The notes below the pieces were generated by a model that was not told where the DNA came from, did no database searches, and saw only the letters and a list, made by a program, of their open reading frames with translations. A program made the position numbers and the translations under genes. Below, piece by piece: positions 21,841 to 30,600 of a DNA stretch of 64,000 nt; position 1 is the first letter of the stretch, and each line of letters opens with the position of its first letter. Origin of the DNA: Lineus longissimus (lineage: Eukaryota > Nemertea > Pilidiophora > Heteronemertea > Lineidae); the NCBI RefSeq assembly GCF_910592395.1, contig NC_088311.1, positions 10,730,501 through 10,794,500 on the forward strand, read 5' to 3'.

Positions 21841-23898
21841 CTAACTGGTCGTGTGGTGGAAGACAGTCTTCTTGTATTGAACATTATACTGTTTACTTTG
21901 CTGTAGGCGATCGAGGTTCTTCATCGCGTGGGATTCAAGGTTAATTGGAACATCTAAACACTCTAATTTCGCTTTTGCACTCTTGGAGAGAAAGTTATTC
22001 ACACGGTGTATAGCGCTGTTGGCCCGGGGAAAGGCATTCCGACTGAATGTAATGTTTTTAGGCAAACTGGCCGACAAGCCGCGATTGGTCGCTTCAGGTT
22101 TGTTTGTGTTATAACCTGTTTTCAATGTTTCTACTGCAGATTCCCCCAGTCGAATTTCTAACAACAACTGCAACATGTTTTTGTCCACTTTAGTCAATGA
22201 AAGTTCAAATCCCCTCCTTTGGCCAAAGGACTTGAAGTATGGTGACTGTTTGAACCATGAATTTCGCACTCCACCCCCACAAAGGTTATATTTGTTGCCG
22301 CGACATTTCGAACAGTTCCCAGAGTAGCACTCAACCAATGACTGAACTAGGGGTCCAAGTTTCTTAGAAGCTTTGTCAATATCACCATTCGTGTCTCTAA
22401 ATAATAAGTCCAACGCCCGACTTGATCTTGTTTTTATATCAAGCATGAACAGTTTCTTGCAACTTTTTTTCTCTTCCGCTGTATCGCCAGGAAAACAGTT
22501 CTCGCAAAGCTCAGATTTTAAACCAGCCCTGAACATGGCCTGCCCCAGGTGGATAGGGTCGGTTTGGGGTTTGACATTAAAAAGGGTTTTAAAGATCTTA
22601 TCAGTTGCATCTTTCACACCATGATATGCAGCACTGTCCCCATCTGTAGTCAAGTACTCGATATGAATCCCTTCCTTCGCAAGATTCTGGGCAATGGTTT
22701 TTGCCAGGGAATATTCGGTGAACGGGTCAGACTCAGGAAAGTTAGCTGTACATTGGTGATGCCTTTCATTGTGAATGCTAGGGGTGTCTATATTTCTTGC
22801 CGCTGACTGTCGAGTAGTAGGCCTAGGCTTTTCGACCTGTTGTGGTTTTTTTATGTTTGGGGCACTTCCACAATTAACTGGTAATCCCCGAGCTCGATGG
22901 TATGCACCACACCAACACAGTTTATTATCAAACGCAATGTCTATCACTTTTTTTTCATCAGTCAAATTTTCAGTTGCAATTTCAATAACCTGAGAAGCAG
23001 CCTGGCCAAGTTTGCCCCTGGTTGTGATGCGCTGACTGTTGTAACGCCCATCCATTGAAACATTAAATGCCCCAGTGTCTGAATGTCCTCGCAATCGGTT
23101 TATTTCCCTCAAATCATTTCTGATATTGGCCATATCCCTCTGATTCAGAGAAACTATCTTTTCCCCAACTTTATTCGCTTGTGTTTGCATGTGACTAAGA
23201 CAAGGTGTCGGTAACCCCATGGTGTTCAGAATTTGGCTAGCTTTGAAGTTTCCAATAGTTGAATCCAAGAGTGCACATTGTAGTGAAATGTTTGGAACAG
23301 CAGTTTTAGGCCCCCCTGTTGGTGCAGACTCCAACTCTGAATATAATTTTCTCTTTTCTGATTTGTGCATACAGTTATTGCATTTTACTCTAACAGTCAC
23401 AAATAGACCCCTCTTATTAGTTTCAAGGTACGAAAAGTCTGGACTGTCACAACCTGTCTGGTTGTGAGACAAAATCACATTGTTCATCAAAGCCATCAAT
23501 TTTTCAGTACTAATAACGTAATTCTCATCCCTAATCCTCCTCATGCTATTAACTGAATGTTTTGCTGAATGAATATGTACATCTTGATATTTTTGTGGTG
23601 GCTTGACATGCTCAATTGGGCGTAAAAGTTTAATCCTACCAGAAGGTCGGTTGTGAATGTCTGGAACAATCCTCTCTCCGTCTCGTCCTCGAGTTGTGAC
23701 TCGCATATATTGAACTTCTGGCAGCCTAATCCATGTCGGCATATCATGTACAACTGAATAATCCTTTCTACATTTGTAACGGCTATGTCCCTTTCTGAAA
23801 TAAGTTCGTTTCCGTTTTGAAACCCCAGTATGGAGACAATCCGCACGTCGACTCCGCCTAGTCACACCCATCTTGGTTCGTTGGAATACCCAGCACAT
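21841..23898 (-). CDS. Mutator/Kolobok-type transposase (685 residues), intact frame
   Basis: A single open frame with an ATG at 23898. The N-terminus is basic (TRRSRRADCLHTGVSKRKR). A Cys pair (VKCNNCMHKSEKRK) precedes the catalytic region: NVSMDGRYNSQRITTRG, then CWCGAYHRARGLPVNCG, then EYLTTDGDSAAYHGVKDA, then QTDPIHLGQAMFRAGL. These correspond in order to SYDGTW, IGDGDS and the KKEECINH block of the Kolobok-like protein at 39-41 kb, except that this one has Asp where that has Glu. A C-terminal Cys cluster (ECYSGNCSKCRGNKYNLCGG) follows. I infer a divergent member of the Mutator-like/Kolobok transposases; no lesion is visible. Confidence 0.65.
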   Translation of the reverse strand: MCWVFQRTKMGVTRRSRRADCLHTGVSKRKRTYFRKGHSRYKCRKDYSVVHDMPTWIRLPEVQYMRVTTRGRDGERIVPDIHNRPSGRIKLLRPIEHVKPPQKYQDVHIHSAKHSVNSMRRIRDENYVISTEKLMALMNNVILSHNQTGCDSPDFSYLETNKRGLFVTVRVKCNNCMHKSEKRKLYSELESAPTGGPKTAVPNISLQCALLDSTIGNFKASQILNTMGLPTPCLSHMQTQANKVGEKIVSLNQRDMANIRNDLREINRLRGHSDTGAFNVSMDGRYNSQRITTRGKLGQAASQVIEIATENLTDEKKVIDIAFDNKLCWCGAYHRARGLPVNCGSAPNIKKPQQVEKPRPTTRQSAARNIDTPSIHNERHHQCTANFPESDPFTEYSLAKTIAQNLAKEGIHIEYLTTDGDSAAYHGVKDATDKIFKTLFNVKPQTDPIHLGQAMFRAGLKSELCENCFPGDTAEEKKSCKKLFMLDIKTRSSRALDLLFRDTNGDIDKASKKLGPLVQSLVECYSGNCSKCRGNKYNLCGGGVRNSWFKQSPYFKSFGQRRGFELSLTKVDKNMLQLLLEIRLGESAVETLKTGYNTNKPEATNRGLSASLPKNITFSRNAFPRANSAIHRVNNFLSKSAKAKLECLDVPINLESHAMKNLDRLQQSKQYNVQYKKTVFHHTTS

Positions 23899-25104
23899 AC
23901 TGATTCGTTTTCATTTTGGTGAGGTACCTGGAAGCAAAAGGGGTCAATTATAAACAAGGGATCTCTCACCATCTCAGAAGAAAAGAAAAAAACTCTGTAT
24001 CAAGGTTTTTAAGGCCAAGAGATGGACTAGTGAACCACTTCTGCTGAAAGACGAGCAAATATGGGTCGCCCAGGTGTCCATTACTTGCTAATATTTTTTA
24101 TATCTCTTGATTGACAACAGAAAAGATTTCTGTTTCTGGGAGGTTAGGAACCAGGGTATCAAACATACTGAAATTTGCATAAAAAGGGGTACAGACTATT
24201 GCATAATATTACATAACAACTGGGCGGAGCTTGACAAATTTGGGTGTGTCCCTATTATGTAACTATTTTATAGGAAGAATCACATGTTTGGTCATTTTTC
24301 AATCATTTTTCAGAAGAGGACACATCAGACTGACCCTTTCAATAGAAATTGGTGAGAACCTTGGTATTTGATGGAAGTGGTCATCTGTTGAGTACGTTGG
24401 ACATCTATACTGAAAGTGTCTTTGGTTTGCATGTAAGTTACATAAGTAAATTAATTATAATGTTGTGCCTAAGGCCTATACTACAGGCCATGACCCACTT
24501 CTAAAACAATGCTAGTTACATAGTCTACCTGAAGGAATGGTACTCACCTGTCAGATATATCCAAACGTTTCAGAAATCAACGATCTGCGTGTACATGCCG
24601 GGTCAACATGCTGACTCAAAATACATGCATCTATACACATGAATATACACAAAAAGTTCATTCCCAAAAAAAGGGCCAAAAAGGGCCAACTCACGTTTAC
24701 TCCACCAATAACATCGATATTTGATTGATCATCGTAATCAGTGAGACCCTCGGACTCTTCACTACCATCATTGTCGGCTAAAATTTGATCTAGAGCAGCC
24801 GAAACACTGAACTTTCGTTTTGCTGGGTTCGCCATTGTTCTCGAAACACACTCCTCCGATATCGTCACGTCAATTGCATGAAACTCTATAAAATGTATAG
24901 CAACCTACATTGGAACGAGATTTAAGTTGGATACAACGTTGCAAACCTCGTTCCCAGACACAAAGTTTCCCGATATACGCAAGCATGGGGGCAGGGCGGG
25001 CTTTTTGAATGCGTGGCGGCGGGTGCCGTTCTAGCGAGATTCGGGCATGCCGGCGAGTGCCGTTCTATTAGCTAAAGGGTTAAGTAAATTAATAAACAGT
25101 TCGC

Positions 25105-25420
25105 TTATTGACTTCCAAGGTCGATCGATATTGTGTGCTTTAGCTTTGAAACCTGTCCTGGAATCAGGTTTACATCCTTACACTTTTCCATAGATCTGAT
25201 ATGCATGACGTGATGGCAGCACGGCATAAAATATACTGACGGTCGAGGGTGATAGAAGGACTGCAAGTCCGTAAAAGTTTTGTCACACCGCACACAGGAC
25301 TTCTTATATAAATATTTTTTGAATAAATGGGCTTGGTGTCTAATATGCCTGCGAAGTGTGCTGTTCAAGGAAGTAGTGATAAATGGCCCTTTGCCCTCTT
25401 GCGAGGAATCCACCAGCGCT
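25105..25420 (-). pseudogene. RING-like zinc-finger fragment, copy 1
   Basis: The frame has CVRCDKTFTD and then FMPCCHHVMHIRSMEKC, matching the first Cys pair and the Cys/His middle of a RING-type finger; no clear final Cys pair follows. There is no ATG at the start. A close copy, with frameshifting differences, lies at 45010-45275. The two sit beside retroelement remnants and may have spread with them. Whether it belongs to the virus-like block or to the retroelements cannot be decided here. Confidence 0.4.
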
Positions 25421-25824
25421 AAAATGTCTGCTTTCTGCTACGATAAAATAGGAGGTGTAAAAGAGTTATGCAACCCAACCAAATTTAGTAGACGGGTCAT
25501 AATGGACGCCGCCGTTTGTTAATTGAGGTGCTGCTGCACAGCTATACGGATCATTTATAATGTTGCGGTTGGAGTTGGGTGTAATGCCACTCCGAAGCCC
25601 AGCGGTAACAGACATTAATGTTACCCTGAATCGTCACTTTCTTTGTCTGAATTATGTTTTCGTTTGTTTCCCGATGGACTGGGATTGGCTCTAAATAACT
25701 CTTCAGCATTACTTGGCATGTCTAACTTACTGTGCGGAGCCTTTTCACACTGGAGAAAAGTCATACCGCATTGATTCTCTTCTGGCGGGTTCTCTTTTGT
25801 GTTTGATTCTGTGGGTGGACGGCA

Positions 25825-26045
25825 GTCAGAAATGTTCGATGGTAGACCTCCGAGTGTCCATCCGGGAGATCCAATTGCTGCTCGTATATACGTAATACAC
25901 AACAGCGGGGCTGCATCGACATCTTCTTCATTGAATATCACGGAAGACTTCTTTCTGGCTCAAAGTTTATTTCAGAAGGCAGAATGGCAGCACTCTTGAC
26001 CTTGGTGAGGGTTCTGACTCAGGCAGTCGGCACTAAATGGGAGTT
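25825..26045 (-). repeat. LTR-like fragment shared with 36.6 kb and 47.2 kb
   Basis: The part 25888-26040 matches 36568-36720 almost base for base and, read on minus, contains an AATAAA signal. The adjacent part (gtagacctccg...gctgctcgtatatacg, 25842-25893) matches 47185-47240. In the 36.6 kb copy the same segment directly precedes a gag gene, as expected of a 5' LTR 3' part. I infer an LTR remnant of a minus-strand Ty3/gypsy element. Confidence 0.6.
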
Positions 26046-26130
26046 AGCCAGAACTGACTCATGAACTAACCAAACCACTGCTACCAATATTGCAACACCA
26101 ACACACATGGATAAGCATACACAACCAAAA

Positions 26131-26563
26131 TTACGCATTTGCGCTCAACACAATTTCCTCACTTTGGTTCTGAATACCTAGTTCAGATTCACTCAACTTT
26201 TTCTCAGGTTCACTCTTCACCTTTGACACATAAAATTCTTCAGCATTTGGGTTTAATTTACTAATCACATTCACTGGCGGCAATTTGTTCAATAATTCAT
26301 TGATTGGCTTGGTTGCATGATATGTTGGTTCTGCAAATGTTGCACTGCAATGATTTTTGAGTTTTTCTCTGCTCACTTTCGCCCCCTAAAAAATGAGCAG
26401 ACCTTAGTTTGACCCCTGAGTTTATGCTACTACATTGGCTGTGCCAATTGAATATTCTACAAGTGATTATTAGTTTCACCGCTGTCCAAACCCTACTTCG
26501 CAATCCAATATTAGAGTCATTTAAAGGAAATATAAGGCTTTCAGCTTCAGTGTGGATTCTCAC
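26131..26563 (-). pseudogene. Retroelement Gag tail fragment with a PAM2-like motif
   Basis: The DNA at 26390-26455 matches 35158-35225, just after the zinc knuckle of the gag at 35-36 kb, so this is a fragment of a related element. Two frames share the coding signal, indicating a frameshift. The downstream frame contains SKLNPNAEEFYVSKV, which matches the PAM2 consensus (Leu-Asn, Ala, Glu-Phe) that binds the MLLE domain of poly(A)-binding protein. The motif call follows from consensus only. Confidence 0.45.
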
Positions 26564-27113
26564 TAGAACAATGCCCCAAGTTTTCAGTAATTATAACGAT
26601 GTTAAAACTATACCTTTAGTTGCCATAGAGTGGACTCCAATGGTCCCGTCAATTCAATTGACGGCAAGTTACATTTTGTAGTGGACTGTACAAAATATAC
26701 AGAAAGGTGTACCACACGTTTTAATCATATTAATAATAAATGTCTGGGGTTTGAAATTTTTCCTCAACACAAAAACTATCTTAATTTTGTTTTACTCTCA
26801 AACTTGGAACTTGTTACCGTACCGTTAATTCATTTCAAGCAATATTCGAAGAAAGAGATCAATATTATCATGTCTGTCACTTATTTTTGTACAACAATAC
26901 TACTGTTTAGTAGTAGTCCAGGTAGTCTGGTCCATTTTTTTTTAAATTAAATTAAATTTAATTTAATTTAAATGTGGACCCTTTTTTCGTGCTGAAAATC
27001 GGATTCTAGAGGCAAAAACATGGCGGCCATCCAAACAATGGTTGTGTAAATATTATGCCCAATGAATAATTTAAATATTGCACCTGTATGGTTCTCATAG
27101 AGTGGGTCATTGT
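26560..27113. other. Intergenic, with a large AT palindrome
   Basis: No gene recognised. The palindrome at 26929-26982 is listed separately. Confidence 0.5.
26929..26982. repeat. Long AT-rich inverted repeat
   Basis: GGTCCA at 26929 and TGGACC at about 26977 bracket a nearly perfect palindrome of the form AAATTAAATT/AATTTAATTT. The DNA could form a 25-base-pair cruciform arm. It may be the core of a fold-back element. Confidence 0.8.
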
Positions 27114-27873
27114 TTAGTGGATATTGTTGTTTAATAGGTTATGAATGTTGTCAAGCTTTAGCGCGTGTAACTCTGGATTGTAGCCTACTTCCCCGAATTT
27201 TATGCCCTCATGCTGCTCGTATTCATCACGGAACCGTTGGACATCCTCCGGTGACTGACACCAGTCGGGCAATTTGCTACTCTCCTGTTTTAATTTGAGG
27301 AACGTGTCTATGTAGTCACTGAAGAGGTTGGTGCTTGTTTTTTCAAAGTGCCACACTTCGTATACTTCGATGATGTGGTAACCAAGTTTGCAGGCCTTTT
27401 GTAGTTCAACGGATACCAATGTACCCACAATCGCGCGATCTTCATCTGTGTGTTCACACGATGTCTGGGCCATGGTGTCAGCACAGGTGCCACACAGAGG
27501 GAAAAGCAGCTTGTTATTGGTCCGATATGGCAGTACTGGGTGAAGCAGTTTTCGCGGGGAGCTACTTTACATTTTATCAGTCCTTCGTATTGACTGATAT
27601 CGTTGTCAATGTTTTCAGTCAATATCTTTGGATGGCCTAAGGGGTACCGACAATATTTATTGACCCAGGGATACAGAGAAAAGACATCCACGTACCTGAT
27701 GCTCTCTTCCTGATCTGCTGGTTCGGCATACAGGCAGACCGCGTTGGTACGTCCACCATAGAATGCATCTCGGGGTTCCAGTGGGGTCACGTGCCTGAGC
27801 TGCTTGACAAGTGTCATTTTTCAGCATTTGGTCATACTGACACTCCCAGCTGGAGATCACTCTGTAACCCTGA
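27114..27873 (-). pseudogene. Second fragment of the protein-primed family B DNA polymerase
   Basis: This is nearly identical to 30960-31660 of the main polymerase copy and covers polymerase motif A (YVDVFSLYPWVNKYC) and part of the thumb-side region. It loses a stretch after LVKQLRH, where eight codons are missing compared with the main copy, and has a frameshift near 27540. Similarity stops at GYNP (27180) on one side and at 27873 on the other, exactly where an inverted-repeat element begins. The fragment was made by duplication plus rearrangement. Confidence 0.8.
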
Positions 27874-27875
27874 GT

Positions 27876-28048
27876 AGTAGATAATTGATTACATACAACG
27901 CCGCGTCACATTCTGCGTCTCAATTTGACGTTATTGGTCTATTCTATGCAAACCACAATTTCAAGTATCAACGAACGTACACTTATCTAATCATCGATTA
28001 GATACCATATAGCATGGTACGCGGCGTTGTGTGTAATCAATTCTACTA
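27876..28048. mobile_element. MITE-like element at the polymerase fragment breakpoint
   Basis: Inverted terminal repeats AATTGATTACATACAACGCC (27883) and its near-inverse ending GTAATCAATT (28042), extended outward by TAGTAG/CTACTA. Total about 172 bases with no coding capacity. It starts immediately after the last base of similarity to the polymerase gene, so either it inserted there or the rearrangement used it. Confidence 0.65.
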
Positions 28049-28532
28049 TTTTACCTCTTTTTTTCTATCATGTGATGTCGCTAATCATGATCTCTCCATG
28101 GCGAAGAAAGCCGTTATATGAAATTTCATTTACATTCATTCATACATTCAACTTTCTCCGGTTTGGGAGTCTTTTCATGAACTTGACTCTTCTTTTATTT
28201 TTCTCACTCCACTGCAAATATGTATAGTTCTATAAAGTGATATGTTGCACAAATGTTAGCGTATCAGTGATTAACACAACGATGAATAGGTACATATCAC
28301 TTCATAGGTCATAGTCATGGACTTTTAAATTGATACATGTACGTCATTGAAAGGAACAAGGCTATCATTTGTGCCAAAACATACTTTTTATTTCTATTAT
28401 GAACATGCGTAGACGCGACCATATATATATACATGTTTACATATACTGAGGAAATCTAGTACAATTTGAAACAGTAAGCAAGTTAAGAAAATACAGAAAA
28501 CCCTCATCCATCGTTTTCACAATGCACGCCCG

Positions 28533-29189
28533 TCAATAACGGAAAGTACTCCCAAACTGCTCTTTACCCCTCACTGTGCACGAGAGTCTATCTACATGAA
28601 CAAGTTCTACGTTGAGAATGGGTAATATCACAAGCTGTGCTAATCTTGCCCCCTCTCCTACAAAGGCATAAGGATCTGTACAGTTGTGGTAGGATCCATG
28701 GAGTATAATTTCTCCCCTTGAGTCTGAATTTATAATACCATCATATATTTGGACACCATGTTTCAGTGTATAAATCGGTCTTGGAAGAATACGACCAAAA
28801 TACCCTTTTGGTATTTCCACCGCAATTTTGGTGGGCACTTGTTGCACTTTCCCATCAGGAGTAAACCTCACTGTTTCTGCGGCATAAATGTCAAACCCCG
28901 CTGCCTCTTTCGACATTTTAGTCGGTATTCTTCCCTTTGCTGACAGCAATTTTACTTTTACCTTAACAGAATCATCACCAGCATTAGAGGATGACAGGGA
29001 TGATATCGAAAAAGTGTCATCACTTTCACTGTCAGAAGATATACTGACACTATCATTATCACTGCTGATATAAACAACTGAGTCTTCGTCAGAATCATCA
29101 ATAACTATCAACCTAGTAGGCCTAACCTTTAGAGGGATTTTTCCCGTTATCGGATCTTGATCGGCAAGATATGGCTGTGTCCTCGACAT
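28533..29189 (-). CDS. dUTPase-like protein with altered catalytic motifs
   Basis: The ATG at 29189 opens a frame of 218 residues. Residues 1-70 are acidic and Ser rich. The rest is a trimeric-type dUTPase: motif 1 AAGFDIYAAE, motif 2 GRILPRPIYTLKHG, motif 3 DGIINSDSRGEI, motif 4 GARLAQLVILP, motif 5 RGKEQFGSTF. In active enzymes motif 2 is PRSG, motif 3 has the catalytic Asp (I-D) and a Tyr (D-Y-R-G), and motif 5 is Gly-Gly-Phe-Gly-Ser-Thr. Here these are PRPI, I-N and D-S-R-G, and EQFGST, so hydrolysis of dUTP is probably lost. The frame is undamaged. It lies at the end of the virus-like block and is on the same strand. A viral origin is inferred. Confidence 0.85.
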   Translation of the reverse strand: MSRTQPYLADQDPITGKIPLKVRPTRLIVIDDSDEDSVVYISSDNDSVSISSDSESDDTFSISSLSSSNAGDDSVKVKVKLLSAKGRIPTKMSKEAAGFDIYAAETVRFTPDGKVQQVPTKIAVEIPKGYFGRILPRPIYTLKHGVQIYDGIINSDSRGEIILHGSYHNCTDPYAFVGEGARLAQLVILPILNVELVHVDRLSCTVRGKEQFGSTFRY

Positions 29190-29516
29190 GATGGGATTTA
29201 CTTTAAAAAAAAGGAAAAAAAAAAGAAAGAAAAATTATGCGTAAATGTTTGCCTATTTTTCCACCGTTGTTAACATCCAAAAGGATGATTCATCCTATCA
29301 ATTCAATTGCGAGCCTAAACTGGCCTACTTGTTTATGCATAGACTGATCACGAGGGTAAGAAACCACGGGTTTAAAGTTGACTCTACCACGGAGGTACCT
29401 CCATGACTCTACTGTATGTTTACATTCGGTACTCTTGTAATACACGCTAATATTTGCTGAGGTGTGCAACACGTGCTAAATGTCTATATGGCTCACCATT
29501 CACAAATCAAATAAGC

Positions 29517-29805
29517 GCTTACTCTTGCGGAAGTCAATGATGCAGAAAAACACACTTTGTCCCTTTTTAATTACACCTCGAGTTAATACAATTTGGTTCA
29601 ATGTTGTTGTTGTTTTTTATTTTAAAGTTTTTATAATGCTAGTCTTCAGATTCAGATCCAGGTCAGCTATAGGACTTAGTAATAATTAGTTCGAAGTTTC
29701 TTGTTCACGTTCTTGTAAAACGCCCCCATTCCATCATTTCTATAAATCCGTTTCCCTAAAAAGTGCAGTTTTTTTTCTGCATCATTGACTTCCGTAAGAG
29801 TAAGC
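29517..29805. mobile_element. Inverted-repeat element, about 290 bases
   Basis: GCTTACTCTTGCGGAAGTCA at 29517 and its near-inverse ending at 29805 form terminal inverted repeats of about 35 bases around a non-coding interior. It lies between the dUTPase gene and the acidic-protein gene. A MITE is likely; no target duplication is obvious. Confidence 0.6.
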
Positions 29806-29974
29806 ACTTCTCTCCTTCTATTGAAGGATCTTTCATTTACATTACTGGAAATCTTTTTTGGGTCATAGCCATAGAAACGATGCTTACTAATAAAAGGTAT
29901 GGTTTTGCGTCATTTTTTTTGTTGTTTATTCCCCGACCCCATTGGTCTGCCTTGCGGCGGTTTGTAAGATTTTT

Positions 29975-30600
29975 TCAAAATTGGCAGGCAGTGCTGCGGG
30001 CAGTTCTGACAATCCCGTAGTGATATATCAAACTTGAAGAATTGGGAGGTGAGTTTTGATATCTCATCTGTTTCCAGTTGTTTTGGAAAAATTTCTCGGT
30101 ACTTCTTTCGGTTTTCTCCAGAACATTTCTTAGGCTAACCGCCTGTTTGGTTGTTTTTTTAATTTCTTCGTTCATTTTTAAATGATACCCCCGAAATGAT
30201 TCATAAGCTGTCAACGCACATTCCGTCAAAAGAGTCTTCTAACTCTCTGCGCTTTGCCACCGGAAGTTTCTTGTCAAGGCACTTAAAGATATTAGTTTTT
30301 ACTGTTATTTCATCTTTTGATAATTGAACTGGAGTCTGATCTCTTTCTTCTATGAATGAAGAAATCTTTTTCACCTCCTGCATGTCATGTATGATTGGTG
30401 TGTGTGCTATTCTTTGTTTTTTTGCAGGAGGATGAGGGTAGTCCTCATCTGAATCTGTTTCTTTCTTTCTACCCTTTTTGACCTCATGGTCGGAGCACTC
30501 ACTTTCACTTAACTTTGCCATTAACGAACGTTGAAGAAGGTTGGCGCATTCATTATCTGATTCTCCTTCACTTTCACCAGAAGTGAGGTCCCCCAGGTAA
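29975..30600 (-). pseudogene. Acidic/basic helical protein downstream of the polymerase, frameshifted
   Basis: An open frame follows directly on the end of the polymerase (SGESEGESDNECANLL) and continues with MAKLSESECSDHEVKKGRKK and a nuclear-type basic stretch (PPAKKQRIAH). A one-base shift near 30215 moves the coding signal to the next frame, which continues with helical sequence (MNEEIKKTTKQAVSLRN) to 29975. No domain recognised. Its continuity with the polymerase frame suggests either a fusion formed by deletion of the polymerase C-terminus or an independent downstream gene. Confidence 0.4.

Larger units (their letters stand above)
20779..24469. mobile_element. DNA transposon with transposase and HNH ORFs, nested in the piggyBac intron
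   Basis: The ends are GGCACAACA (20779) and its inverse TGTTGTGCC (24469), flanked on both sides by TAAG (20775-20778 and 24470-24473). The 3691-base interior holds two convergent ORFs: a 685-residue transposase-like protein on minus and a 146-residue HNH-type nuclease on plus. The terminal repeat is only 9 bases, so the borders are less certain than for the other nested element, but the element sits wholly within the piggyBac intron defined independently by phase-matched splice sites, and both ORFs fit inside it. The superfamily is discussed under the ORFs. Confidence 0.6.
16566..24835 (-). pseudogene. piggyBac transposase gene 1, spliced, with two nested transposons
   Basis: Exon 1 is 24835-24695 (ATG; ANPAKRKFSVSAALDQILAD; donor AAC/GTGAGT). 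Exon 2 starts at 20359 after a TTTTTCAG acceptor in matching phase 0 and carries a long acidic N-terminus. The DDE-type core (WKPSTPEEIRAFTGINILMG, ISIDEAMVKFDGRLAWKQYI) runs to 19153, is cut by a transposon at 17396-19152, and resumes at 17393 (HRVHADNFFSTVTLAEDL, MGGVDHADQFRSYY). The C-terminal Cys-rich domain (CVQCLKQKRRAPSG, CVETFFGCDACQ) stops early. A one-base frameshift separates the acidic part from the core near 20100. The intron (20360-24694) holds a second transposon. Dead as it stands. Confidence 0.85.
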
